DNA of 64,000 nt, taken from assembly GCA_949361645.1 (NCBI GenBank), contig OX442426.1, positions 2,786,673 through 2,850,672 on the forward strand. The letters run 5' to 3'. The notes under the pieces were generated by a model. The model made no database searches and was not told the origin of the DNA. It was given only the letters and a program-made list of their open reading frames with translations. This DNA is from Spongilla lacustris. Lineage: Eukaryota; Porifera; Demospongiae; Spongillida; Spongillidae. Positions 49,469-64,000 of this stretch are shown one piece after another. The position numbers were made by a program, and so were the translations under genes. The first letter of the stretch is position 1; every line of letters starts with the position of its first letter.

Positions 49469-51175
49469 GGAATATCCTTCACAAATGCGTGTCCACTGGT
49501 GGTCCCCACCAGACTGACCAGAGCAAATCAGGTGCTGCATGTTCATTCAAGCTGCACTGGTAACCCCATAACTCATGTCTCTCTCATGACAGAGCATCCT
49601 TGGAACTAACCCCATAGTTTGCTTTGTTCTTGACATGGCTACAAGCACTGCTGCTCAGGGAAAGGTATATGGTTTTCATTCAAATATGTATGACTGCCAG
49701 TTGTGAGCTGTTATTGGCCAATGTTATTAGGTGGAGATGGAGAAGAGGAAAGGGAACACCATCCCACCAGGATGAGGAGTGGACCACTCTGGAAGGGTGG
49801 GTGTATGTGTATGTTTGTGTGTGCCATGTCCCATGGATATGTTGCCGAGTTATCTATACAAGTGTGATGTTGTGCTTGCTATCCCCTCCTTTGCTTGTCC
49901 TCTTCCCTCCTGTCTCATCCTCTCTTCTCCCTTCCCTTCTCCCTTCCCCTCCTCCTCCTCCCCTCCCCACCTCCCTTCACCTCCTCCCCCTCCTACCTCC
50001 TCCCTTCACCTTCCATCCTCCCCTCCCCACCTCCCTTCACCTCCTCCCCCTCCTACCTCCTCCCCCTTCTTCCTTCCCCTCCTCTCCCCTTCCCTTCTTC
50101 CTTCCCCTCCTCTCCCCCTTCTCTTCTCCCTTCCCATCCTTCCTTCACCTCTCCTCCCCTCCTCCCTTCACCTCCCATCCTCCAATCACCTCCCATCCTC
50201 TGATCACCTCCCATCCTCCGATCACCTCCCATCCTCCGATCACCTCCCATCCTCCAATCACCTCCCATCCTCCCTTCCCCTCCTCTCCCCTTCTCTTCTT
50301 CCTTCCCTTCCTCTCCCCCTTCTCCCTTCTCATCCTCCCTCTCCTCCCCCCATCTCTTCTTCCTTCCCTTCCTCTCCCCATCCTCCCATTCCATCCTCCC
50401 TTCATCTCCTCTCTTCCTTCTCTTCTCCCTTCCCATCCTCCCTTCCCCTCCTCCCTTCACTTCCCATCCTCCCTTCCCCACCTCCTTCACCTCCCATCCT
50501 CCCTTCACCTCCCCTTTTCCCTTCTCCTCCCATCCTCCCTTCACCTCCCCTCCTCTCCCCTTCTCTTCTTCCTTCCCTTCCTCTCCCCATCCTCCCATTC
50601 CATGCTCCCTTCATCTCCTCTCCCCTTCTCTTCTACCTTCCCATTCGCCCTTCCCCTCCTTCCTTCACTTCACCTCCTCCCTTCACCTCCCATCCTCCCT
50701 TCACTTCCCCTCCTCCCTTCACCTCCTCCCCCTCCTCCCGTTCCATCCTCCCTTCACTTCCCCTCCTCCCTTCACCTCCTCCCCCTCCTCCCGTTCCATC
50801 CTTCCTTCACCTCCCATCGTCCTCCCTCACAGCTGGATATAATGGACATACAGTTTGGCCATGATGGTAGACCTATTCTGTGCTGTACTCAGTGGTGGTC
50901 CTTTTGCACACCACTTATGAAAATGGCAAGCAATCTAGTAAGCATCTTTGGTGTGAATGGCCAATTGCTACAGACATTTAAGGTGATTAATCCTGATGCC
51001 TTTGTTACTGGCTTTGGAAAACGCATGCGTACCTTCAGTCAAGAGAAGAGGGCTTTGAATCATATGAGGATAGTTTCATGATGGGGGGGGGGGGGGTGCT
51101 ATGCTTAGGTTGATCCTGATAAACCAATTTTGGTAGCTGGTAATCCATAGCGGTTTAATGAAAAGTGTATTAGGC
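49469..51175 (+). pseudogene. Malate/L-lactate dehydrogenase (LDH2 family), broken
   Basis: LDH2-family enzymes are NAD(P)-dependent 2-hydroxyacid dehydrogenases. Pieces in family order are: GISFTNACPLVVPTR (49469-49531, donor GTGCTG), SILGTNPIVCFVLDMATSTA (exon 49593-49664, with acceptor and donor), VEMEKRKGNTIPPG (from 49731), AMMVDLFCAVLSGGPFAHHL (near 50858-50920), VINPDAFVTGFGKRM (near 50983-51027) and VDPDKPILVAGNP (51109-51147). Breaks seen are a TGA at 49773 where the family has the tryptophan of a PxGWG-like motif, a frame change just after 50833, and a TAG at 51148. N-terminal exons were not found. The intron between the third and fourth blocks contains the pyrimidine tract. Confidence 0.82.
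49900..50830. repeat. Pyrimidine-rich tandem array, about 930 bp
   Basis: The plus strand is almost entirely C and T with scattered A. It is built from degenerate CCTCCCTTCACCTCCCATCC-type units, including five consecutive CATCCTCYRATCACCTCC units near 50175-50265. The proline/serine-rich frames it creates are composition artefacts. Confidence 0.97.
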
Positions 51176-51552
51176 ATTAGAAAATGGCATTAAATATCAT
51201 GATGCTCTGGTTGGAGCCAGGGTAAGGGCATTTGTGGTCTGAGCATAATATGTTGTTCCTTCACTACTAATACCTCCTCTCCTCCACTACTACTTCTTTT
51301 ATAGGGGTCCCCCCGCCCCTGAGAGACTGGGTGTTGCTCACATGCCAGTTCAGGTACTTAGCTGTCTAAAAGAAAGAAATTGTTTGATTATTATGTGATT
51401 TAATGATGATAGCAAGTGAGCAGATCAAACTGTCTTATACTGCTGTAATGTGATGCACTGTATTATATTCCAAGATTGCCCTTATTTCTTTGTTTGCTCT
51501 CATGCATGCAACATATAAGTAGGAACCCGCAGGGGGAAAAAAAGGAGTGAAA
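51176..51552. other. Stretch without a recognised gene
   Basis: Sequence between the dehydrogenase remnant and the large palindrome. Nothing is recognised. Confidence 0.4.
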
Positions 51553-53550
51553 CAAGATATAAAAATTTAATTAAAATAAAATTGGTGATGTAGGATTTGT
51601 AGACAGCACTTGAGTAAAAAGTAAGGAAACAAGGAATTACGGATATTATGCATTCATTAAATTATAAATATTACATACCTACATTTAGCACAGAATTTCA
51701 GGCAGGTAATTTGCTAAATAATGTAGGTCTGTAATATTTATAATTTAATGAATGCGTAATATCCGTAATTCCTTGTTTCCTTTAGTACTTTTTACTCAAG
51801 TGCTGTCTACAAATCCTACAGTGGATAACGTGATAGGTGTCGGTAAAAATTTTTACGTGAATTTTAATGTTCTCTTGAATTTTTCATAACAGCCAAATCA
51901 TAAACTAAAATTTTGACTCGGCAGAAATACTTTGATATCACTAGCAAAATAGTGGCACAAACAATAAATAGTTAACAAGCGTTCCTTGTTATTTGATGTT
52001 TACGTTTAGTGACCCCTATCAACGTAAAAGCATTTTATTGAATTTCTATGTATCTGATAGACGAACGTTCTTGAAATTAGCAAAGTAAATACAGTTCAAT
52101 AGCACAAACACTTTGGCCGAGTTGGTTTTACGATGCGGTAAAACCCAGATTCGTTGTTAGCGTTTGTAGCTCAAAATCGGTACCTACGAGGTTAGCATCG
52201 CCATTTGGTACCGTGTCAAAAAAATAACACAGGAATTCACAAAATCGTCAGAATGTGTTTTGTCTACGCGCGTGTTGTTTGATTCTAGTATTACAGATAA
52301 CCTTGCTGTACAAAATATGAAGCCAACTGGGGCACACCAAAACACGTAGCCATTTTTGTTAGTTTGCAAATGAATTACATTAAAATCGTGACGCAAAAAT
52401 GATATTCATTTTCGGCTAATGAACGAAGGAGTGGTTGTCAGTGACGGTGGAGACTGTTTATCCTTATCCCACGTGGAGGAAACTACTTGTACGAGTCGGT
52501 CATCATGGTCTGCAAGCGTAAAAGCAGCTGGCATTTGCAAGTCGCTGCTACCCAGGGGAAACCTTTGCAGTGCTTAGAGCAGTGGATGACCAATGCAGCC
52601 AAATGTAAAAAGCTGCACGAGCACGGACGGAGAACCAAGGTAGCGATCGAACAGCTTTCTCTTTTCGATCGCTACCTTGGTTCTCCGTCAGTGCTCCTGC
52701 AGCTTTTTACATTTGGCTGCATTGGGCATCTGCTTCTTGTCGTATGCACTGCGAGGGTTTCCCCTGGGTAGCCGTTTCTGCAGCGACTTGCAAATGCCAG
52801 CTGCTTTTACGCTTGCAGACCATGATGACCGACACGTACAAGCAGTTTCCTCCACGTGGGATAAGGATAAACAATCTCCACCGTCACTGTCAACCACTCC
52901 TTCGTTCATTAGCCGAAAATGAATATCATTTTTGCGTCACGATTTTAATGTAATTCATTTGCAAACTAACAAAAATGGCTACGTGTTTTGGTGTACCCCA
53001 GTTGGCTTCATATTTTGTACAGCAAGGTTATCTGTAATACTAGAATCAAACAACACGCGCGTAGACAAAACACATTCTGACGATTTTGTGAATTCCTGTG
53101 TTATTTTTTTGACACGGTACCAAATGGCGATGCTAACCTCGTAGGTACCGATTTTGAGCTACAAACGCTAAAAACAAATCTGGGTTTTACCGCATTGTAA
53201 AACCAACTCGGCCAAAGTGTTTGTGCTATTGAACTGTATGTACTTTGCTAATTTCAAGAACGTTCGTCTATCAGATACGTAGAAATTCAATAAAATGCTT
53301 TTACGTTGATAGGGGTCACTAAACGTAAACATCAAATAACGAAGAAAGTTCTTTAACTATTTATTGTTTGTGCCACTATTTTGCTAGTGATATCAAAGTA
53401 TTTCTGCCGAGTCAAAATTTTAGTTTATGATTTGGCTGTTAAGAAAAATTCAAGAGAACATTAAAATTCACGTAAAAATTTTTACCGACAACTATCACGT
53501 TATCCACTGTACATCACCAATTTTATTTTAATTAAATTTTTATATCTTGT
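51553..53550. repeat. 2-kb palindrome (long inverted repeat)
   Basis: The left arm ends ...CCAAGGTAGCGATCGAA near 52657 and the right arm starts TTCGATCGCTACCTTGG near 52668, separated by about 10 bases. The arms stay alignable out to ACAAGATATAAAAATTT and AAATTTTTATATCTTGT, about 880 bp each, with a few percent substitutions. The left arm also contains a 224-bp insertion. Small frames occur in mirrored form in both arms, and none is recognised. Confidence 0.92.
51593..51816. mobile_element. 224-bp fold-back MITE with TA target duplication
   Basis: The ends are GGATTTGTAGACAGCACTTG and its inverse CAAGTGCTGTCTACAAATCC, with TA on both sides (51591-51592 and 51817-51818). The right arm of the surrounding palindrome shows the empty site with a single TA (53510-53511). 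The arms include AAGTAAGGAAACAAGG, related to the MITEs at 13161 and 35244. Confidence 0.93.
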
Positions 53551-54674
53551 AAACATATAATCCGTACCCTTTATAAAATAATTTGATATAAGTACATGCA
53601 CAAGTTAGAAAACTCATGGACTTGGTGGAACACCGCTCCACGCATATGACAAAGCCGCCAATCAAGACATGTCAAACTAGCTGTCATCCTGGAAAAGAGC
53701 CATTTTGGACACCTGTCACTTGTGCAAAAGAGCACGTAGCGCGTTTGATTAACGCACAGTCGCACATCAGCACATGTACTATATTGAACGTATTTAAATT
53801 GCCGTGCCCTCTCGCTCTGCGCATGCACCGCGTATTTTCACCGGCTGGCGGAGCCAGGATTTTATTGTAGGGGGGGGGGCCAGCTTAAATTAAGGGGAGG
53901 GGAGGGACACGCCACCCCCATGAGCAAGGGGGTATGGGGGGCGCTGTAAGCTCTCTCATCTGGTTCTGGGGCGAAACCCCAGCTGCTTTGCACGTTTTGA
54001 GTCCCAAAACATATACATTATAGCATATATATATTTTTTATGTCACAAGTGCTTTTAAATTTACATTAAAAATATAATGCTTAATGACGCCCCATCGTCA
54101 AAGCCTAGTCCACTCCTCCACCGGCTTTACCCTAGATCCTTTTTTAGACACATCACACGTTTCTGCATATCATTTTTTCCCCCCATTTGGCTGCTATGCT
54201 GGTAGCTATGTGCTTCAAAAAATGTTCTGCCTCTCAGTGGAGAAGCCAACAACTGAAGTTACAAAAGGAGTAAATGTATACCTCGCCTATCTTCCGCTGC
54301 CTTTTTATATAGCTTCTTCTTCTCTAGAGCCCTTGTGTCCGAAATTGATTCTGGTGTTCGATGCAAGTGTGATGGTGCGTCTGTGTCAATGATTTTAGAT
54401 CAAACAACGCTTCCACCTGGGGAGTCCAAATTAACACCTCGAATGCCTAGATCGGCCCTCAATCCTGCATGGACCATCTGCTTTGAAGTCAGCCTCTTTG
54501 ACTATTGAATTGGTTCATGTACAACCTGACTCCTTACTTGAGCAGCCATAACCCCAAGACAGTCCCTAACTTTGCAGTGTAGCTGTGAATGTTAGTATCT
54601 TATAGAGGGGTTACCAAAACCAATTAAATATTGGATGTTGGATGAACTTATTGACATGCTCGTGGACTATTTAA
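53551..54674. other. Flank with a degenerate MITE end; left edge of unit 3 homology
   Basis: GGCTGGCGGAGCCAGGATTT followed by a G-run (53840-53879) looks like a degenerate hAT-type end. From about 54344 the sequence is collinear with unit 1 from 3533. Confidence 0.55.
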
Positions 54675-55138
54675 TGGTCCTTTGCATGAAAGATCGGAAG
54701 TACGATAAACGTCACGTCTGGAGTAAAAACCACAGCGGTTGCCTAGAAACATTGTGTCACGTCCGCGGACCTTTGCGTAATAAAATGGCAACGCTCGGAG
54801 TCTGCTCAGACATTGATCCTTCGGCCGATCCAGTTCCTGATCAAACTATGCTGCCAACAGTAAGTTTGACCGAGTCTGACATACCCAGAGCCTTTTTAAA
54901 GCCATCCATTTAAAAAGGCTCCGGGTATGTCAGACTCGGTCAAGCTTACTGTTGGCAGCATAGTTTGACCAAGAACTGGATCGGCCGAAGGATCACTGTC
55001 CGAGCGGGAAGGAATGACTACGAGCGTTGCCATTTTATTACGCAAAGGTCCGCAAACGTGACACAATGTTTCTAGGCAACCGCTGTGGCTTTTACTCCGG
55101 ACGTGACGTTTATCGTACTTCCGATCTTTCATGCCATA
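54675..55138. mobile_element. 464-bp fold-back element upstream of OAT copy 3
   Basis: It is an inverted repeat with arms of about 225 bp. CATGAAAGATCGGAAGTACG at the left pairs with CGTACTTCCGATCTTTCATG at the right, and the centre lies in GCCATCCATTTAAAAAGGC near 54900. It is absent at the homologous position in unit 1 (near 3880). Both arms encode the same short peptide outside-in (KMATL... region) simply because they are inverse copies. Confidence 0.9.
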
Positions 55139-55552
55139 GAAGACAATATTCTTCAATGCGAAATGGTATTGTGCTCAAGTGTATGCATGCTACTTGTGAT
55201 GAATTTTAGTGATATCAATAAGCCTTTTTTTAAGTCTTATACTAAATCAGAACCACTTATATGCAATGTTTGGAATTAATATCTTACGGAATGGCAAGGT
55301 TATGCTAATATGCTTTATTGTTCCTCAACCGTCACAGTTTTTACGCATTCAAAAAGGTGTCACTTTGGCGCTAAATATCTCCGATACTAAATATGCTATA
55401 TACGGTGACGCATATATAAAGTACTGTTAAACGCAGCTTTTTTTTTGCTCTTTCTAATGATCATAATAATATCATAATCTTTTGAGCAATTATAAAAAAA
55501 TCTCCGCAGTGCCTACGGCGGGAGTATTCCTAACAGATCTAGAGTTACAAAG
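55139..55552. other. Proximal 5' flank of OAT copy 3
   Basis: Collinear with 3893-4399. It includes the conserved CCTACGGCGGGAGTAT segment just upstream of the start codon, which probably belongs to the promoter or 5' untranslated region. Confidence 0.55.
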
Positions 55553-60655
<5,103 letters not shown>

Positions 60656-63206
60656 ACTGGTGCTGTGTGCGATGTTGTAGTTGCCCAGGAGTGTTGGCTG
60701 ATTTAGGACACTGTACTTTTAAAAGGTGTTTTTAAATATCTCTACCAATGTTCTGCTGTTTTGTAGTATTGTATGGGTTTATTATAGCTTTATCATGACT
60801 GAGTCAATATGTGGTGTGTGCATGTGTAGGCACATGCATAGACCGATCCTCCAGTCAGGCTTGAGATGAGTTGTCACACGTTCCAAGTAAATGAACTTAT
60901 AAGGAAGTGTGCAATAAAAAAGAGTATTTAACATTGCTAGCATTGCAAAAATCCTATCCGCACCATTAACCACCTGCAAGTTACAAGGAGGGGGGGGGGG
61001 GGGGGGGGGGCCACATGTGTCCCTTATTCCCAGCCCAGCATCAGCACTGGGCTAGCTGTAGTTGTCCCAGGCCATATCATGCATCAGTACTTGTAGTGGA
61101 AGTAGTTAGTCGATGAAGGCTAGATGTTTGTTTGAATTAGTTTGGGTTTTTTTACCACACCTAATAGTAACTCTTGAGTCTCATAAGCTAAAGGTGCAGT
61201 GTATTTCCTACATGTATTGTATTGGCCTTGCAATTGTTCTTGTGGTTGTGGCCAGCGCCGGGTTAACCAGGGCGCAGGTGGCGCAAAAGCACCAATCAGG
61301 CCCATGGACAATAGGGGCCCATTAAACCTCGCTACCTGTATTACAGATACATGTAACCCTGCATTTAAAGTCTTTTTGTATGTGGCACTCTTAACTAGAG
61401 TCTACATGTACATGAATTGCCATCAAGTGCCCATGCAGTGACACTTTGCGCATTTGTGCTGTTTGTACAGTAAACAGTGGCATGGTTTAGTGATTTGCTT
61501 GGACTGCCTGACAAATAGTAATATGAGGCTGCAGATGCCTGGCAATGTGTCCATAAACCACTTCATGTAGAACCTCGCTACCTATATTACAAATACATGT
61601 AACCTATCATGTAAGTGCCAGAAATTTTGCAGTATAGCTATATTTAATTGGCAAGCATGTTTGTGTTATCCACACCCACAAAATCTTTGACCTACATGTA
61701 TTATCCCACAAAAGTATGACGAAACAGGTTGTAATATTCCCACATCACAGAAAGAACATTTGAATGCTTGTACAGTGTTGGTAACCATTAGGGGGGAAGT
61801 ATATGTTGCTACCTTTGATGATAAGGCTTCGTTGCAACAACCTGCACATGCCGAAGGGCTTCAACTCGACCACCAGCTTCGGGGGAGCTGGCCATTTTAA
61901 ATAATGCACCCTTGGCAGTTTTCTCCTTCCTATCTTTTGCAGTTTTTTTGTAACTTCATTTCATAACTGTTCATCACTTCTTACCACAAACAAATGCATG
62001 AGAGCAAGTTTAATAGAAAACAGTTCCTGTGTTTGAAATGGGATAGCTGAAATACACAGTCTTGCTGCAACATTCTTTGAATCTAATTTAACCATGTTTA
62101 TGCGTGGCTCAATGATGGGGAAGAATATAGCTAATGCTTACAGTATAGGATCAGCTCAATAAACGTTATCTATATACATGTACATGTATGTATACCTAAC
62201 ACCTGCAATTTTGGTGCTCATACCACATACCCAAGTACATCATCAATTATTAATGCCTCAGAAAGGTGACAAAAATTCCAGTGATTTGCCACCTATTCTA
62301 CATATCCACCTGATTAGTGTTCGTCCACAAGGCACCAGAACTTTACTTGCTAATGTGGTCCAAAATACGTACCAAAAAGGCTTTAATACTAACATAACTC
62401 TCGATGGAGAAACATTTTAGTGCATCAGTGGCTCAACTGAGCATTCACCGATTAAAAATTAAGAATGAACGCACCAGTGAATCGTTTTTCACAGCTTCAC
62501 ATTAAAATACATATGGACACAGTATATGCATAAGCTCAGTTGTTTTATAATATCTGGTGTGAATCACCTGATAAATTGAGTTGCATCCACTCAGATAATT
62601 AGTATGGTTCACATTTTGAACTAGCAACTAGAGGCATATTTTTATTTGTATTGCCAATATCTTGTACTTAGGAGCAATTCTTGTGCATGGAAGGCATTTT
62701 TCCCTTCATGAGATTAATTCATATCTGAGGTTGTTGTTAGTACGAAGGATGTTATAATTCATGGCAATTGTATTGTGTAGGCTTTTAACAGTATATGGTA
62801 CATGTGAAACCTGCAGGCCTCTGCATGGATGCACATTCAGGTGCAGCATGTGTGACATTTTAGAGTTGATCACTGAGCAGTGCAAGATGAATAGACTAAC
62901 AATTATTGTGCAGAACCAGTTGGGTGGCATGCCTTCAGGCATGTTATAGGCTAAAGTCAGTTCAAACTTGAATTCAAAAGCTTACTTGCAATAGTAAACC
63001 CTATCTCCTCTCCCACATCATTTAATTCTGCTTAGATCCTGATACAAATGTCACCAGCATTGCCCTGCGTGAATAATGAGTGTATGTACAACCCAGGTAT
63101 TCTCGAATCATGCATCATGCATGCATTTTTATTATTTCATACTCCACAATGAAATTTCATACATGTACACATTTTTGAATTTTTTATAACAACATGTCCT
63201 TGACAT
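60656..63206. other. OAT-receptor intergenic region of unit 3
   Basis: The first kilobase is collinear with the 3' flanks of copies 1 and 2. 61425-62050 resembles the repeat block in OAT copy 2 intron 7 (GCACCCTTGGCAGTTTTCTC segment). 62750-62920 matches the segment downstream of the receptor in units 1 and 2. A 21-bp G-run lies at 60990-61010. No additional gene is recognised. Confidence 0.65.
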
Positions 63207-64000
63207 TTATGTCCTATACTTCTTGATAATAGAAGTGAAAATGTCCTTGAGCTCCTTATGATTGAACGCATACACTAGGTTCACCACTGGGAAGAAGGAA
63301 ACAAGAACATATGCAATCCCTGGAAAGCCTGGAACTTGATACTTTTCTGCTTCATTCCTGTTGGCTTCACAATTTCCTGGTTGCAAACATTCACAGGTAA
63401 AATACTGTGAAATAGCATCCTCATACGCTATCTTGACCACAGCATAGTGACTAAAAGATGCCACTGCAAGAGTTGCCAAAAGCACAAAGTAAGTGATTAC
63501 TATCAGCACCTTCTTCTCTGCTTTGCCCAATGCCATACTTCCACTCTTGTGAAATTGCTGTTATGAACAGAAAGATATTAATAATACTAGCTATGGCAGC
63601 TCTTCGTCTACAATTGTGACCAGATAAAGCATCTTTGGGCACATCTATCAAGCTTTGTGAATATTTTGAATTGAACTGTACAATTCTTATTTTTTGTAGA
63701 TGCGCTGCAGATGTCTTATTTGATCACAGCTGCTAACGTAAAATGACTATATGTGCAAATCGGATTAGTAATTTATTCAATCAGCTACTATTAACAATTA
63801 TGCACACACAAAAATAGACTTAACTCTGTACATAATCCAGTACATCCACATTAACAATGATACGCCAAGAGCTATCATCATTATCACTGGTACAACAGAA
63901 GCATACATGGTAGCATCATCACTTCTTGAAAGGCAGAATAGCGGGGGAAAGCGGACATTAACAAATCCACCTGTTTTGAACATCACAACAACAGGTATAA
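63207..64000 (-). CDS. Frizzled-like receptor, unit 3 (partial at window end)
   Basis: The last exon (63557-63207) encodes TM6 (AEKKVLIVITYFVLLATLAV) and TM7 (AYVLVSFFPVVNLVYAF) and ends IIKKYRT. The preceding exon starts beyond the window and ends at 63825. It reads FKTGGFVNVRFPPLFCLSRS and MIALGVSLLMWMYW (TM4-TM5 region). The donor after the YR codons is GTTAAG rather than GTAAGT as in units 1 and 2. It is more diverged from units 1 and 2 than they are from each other. No frame break is visible in the part shown. Confidence 0.75.

Noticed and set aside
49624..51081. 485-codon Pro/Ser/Leu-rich open frame
   Set aside because: The middle is the C/T-rich array read as protein. The ends are intron and exon pieces of the dehydrogenase remnant. 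Reverse-strand Gly/Glu/Arg-rich frames are the mirror artefact.
52184..53144. Two identical 70-codon frames starting MRHDFNVIHLQTNKNGY
   Set aside because: They are arm-to-arm copies within the 2-kb palindrome; no family resemblance and no splice context.
54635..55156. Two mirrored frames sharing KDRKYDKRHV and NKMATL
   Set aside because: They are the two arms of one fold-back element read in opposite directions, not a gene pair.

Overview
This is eukaryotic DNA: genes are split by GT-AG introns, there are long GT microsatellites, and inverted-repeat transposons are dense. A Frizzled-type receptor, a PLAC8 protein and a mitochondrial ornithine aminotransferase point to an animal. An early-branching marine invertebrate such as a demosponge is my best guess, but nothing in the window proves the species. 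There is one assembly gap (3332-3531). LAYOUT: 1-1375 is a decayed reverse transcriptase carrying a small hAT-type insertion. 1916-2245 is an intact single-exon PLAC8-domain gene. From about 3532 onward the window is dominated by a large tandem duplication. The cassette is an ornithine aminotransferase gene (OAT, plus strand, 8 exons) followed by a Frizzled-like seven-helix receptor gene (minus strand, converging on OAT). It occurs three times: unit 1 (OAT 4400-8621, receptor remnant 19593-21319), unit 2 (OAT remnant 24294-28641, receptor 31747-34914) and unit 3 (OAT 55553-60655, receptor 63207 to beyond the window end). The OAT of unit 3 is complete, with an open frame of 428 codons across 8 exons whose phases all match. 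Unit 1 OAT has an 8-bp deletion at the exon 2 acceptor. Unit 2 OAT keeps only part of exon 6 plus exons 7 and 8. For the receptor, unit 2 is the best copy and unit 1 is 5'-truncated and frameshifted. BETWEEN THE UNITS: 22.2-24.3 kb holds a fold-back element, an isolated leucine-rich-repeat exon and a 20-bp minisatellite. 35-54 kb is a transposon graveyard. It has a three-level nest (dispersed repeat, then a hAT element, then a Ty3/gypsy element with 74-bp LTRs), a 938-bp hAT-like element sitting at the centre of an older palindrome, a first exon of an unknown membrane protein, a broken LDH2-family malate/lactate dehydrogenase gene with a roughly 930-bp pyrimidine tract in an intron, and a 2-kb palindrome whose left arm alone carries a TA-flanked insertion. 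FUNCTION: OAT acts in mitochondrial ornithine/proline/glutamate metabolism and the receptor is a membrane protein. I see no functional link between them beyond having been duplicated together. The main interest is genome evolution: the paralogous copies give 'before and after' views of many insertions, deletions and gene decay events.
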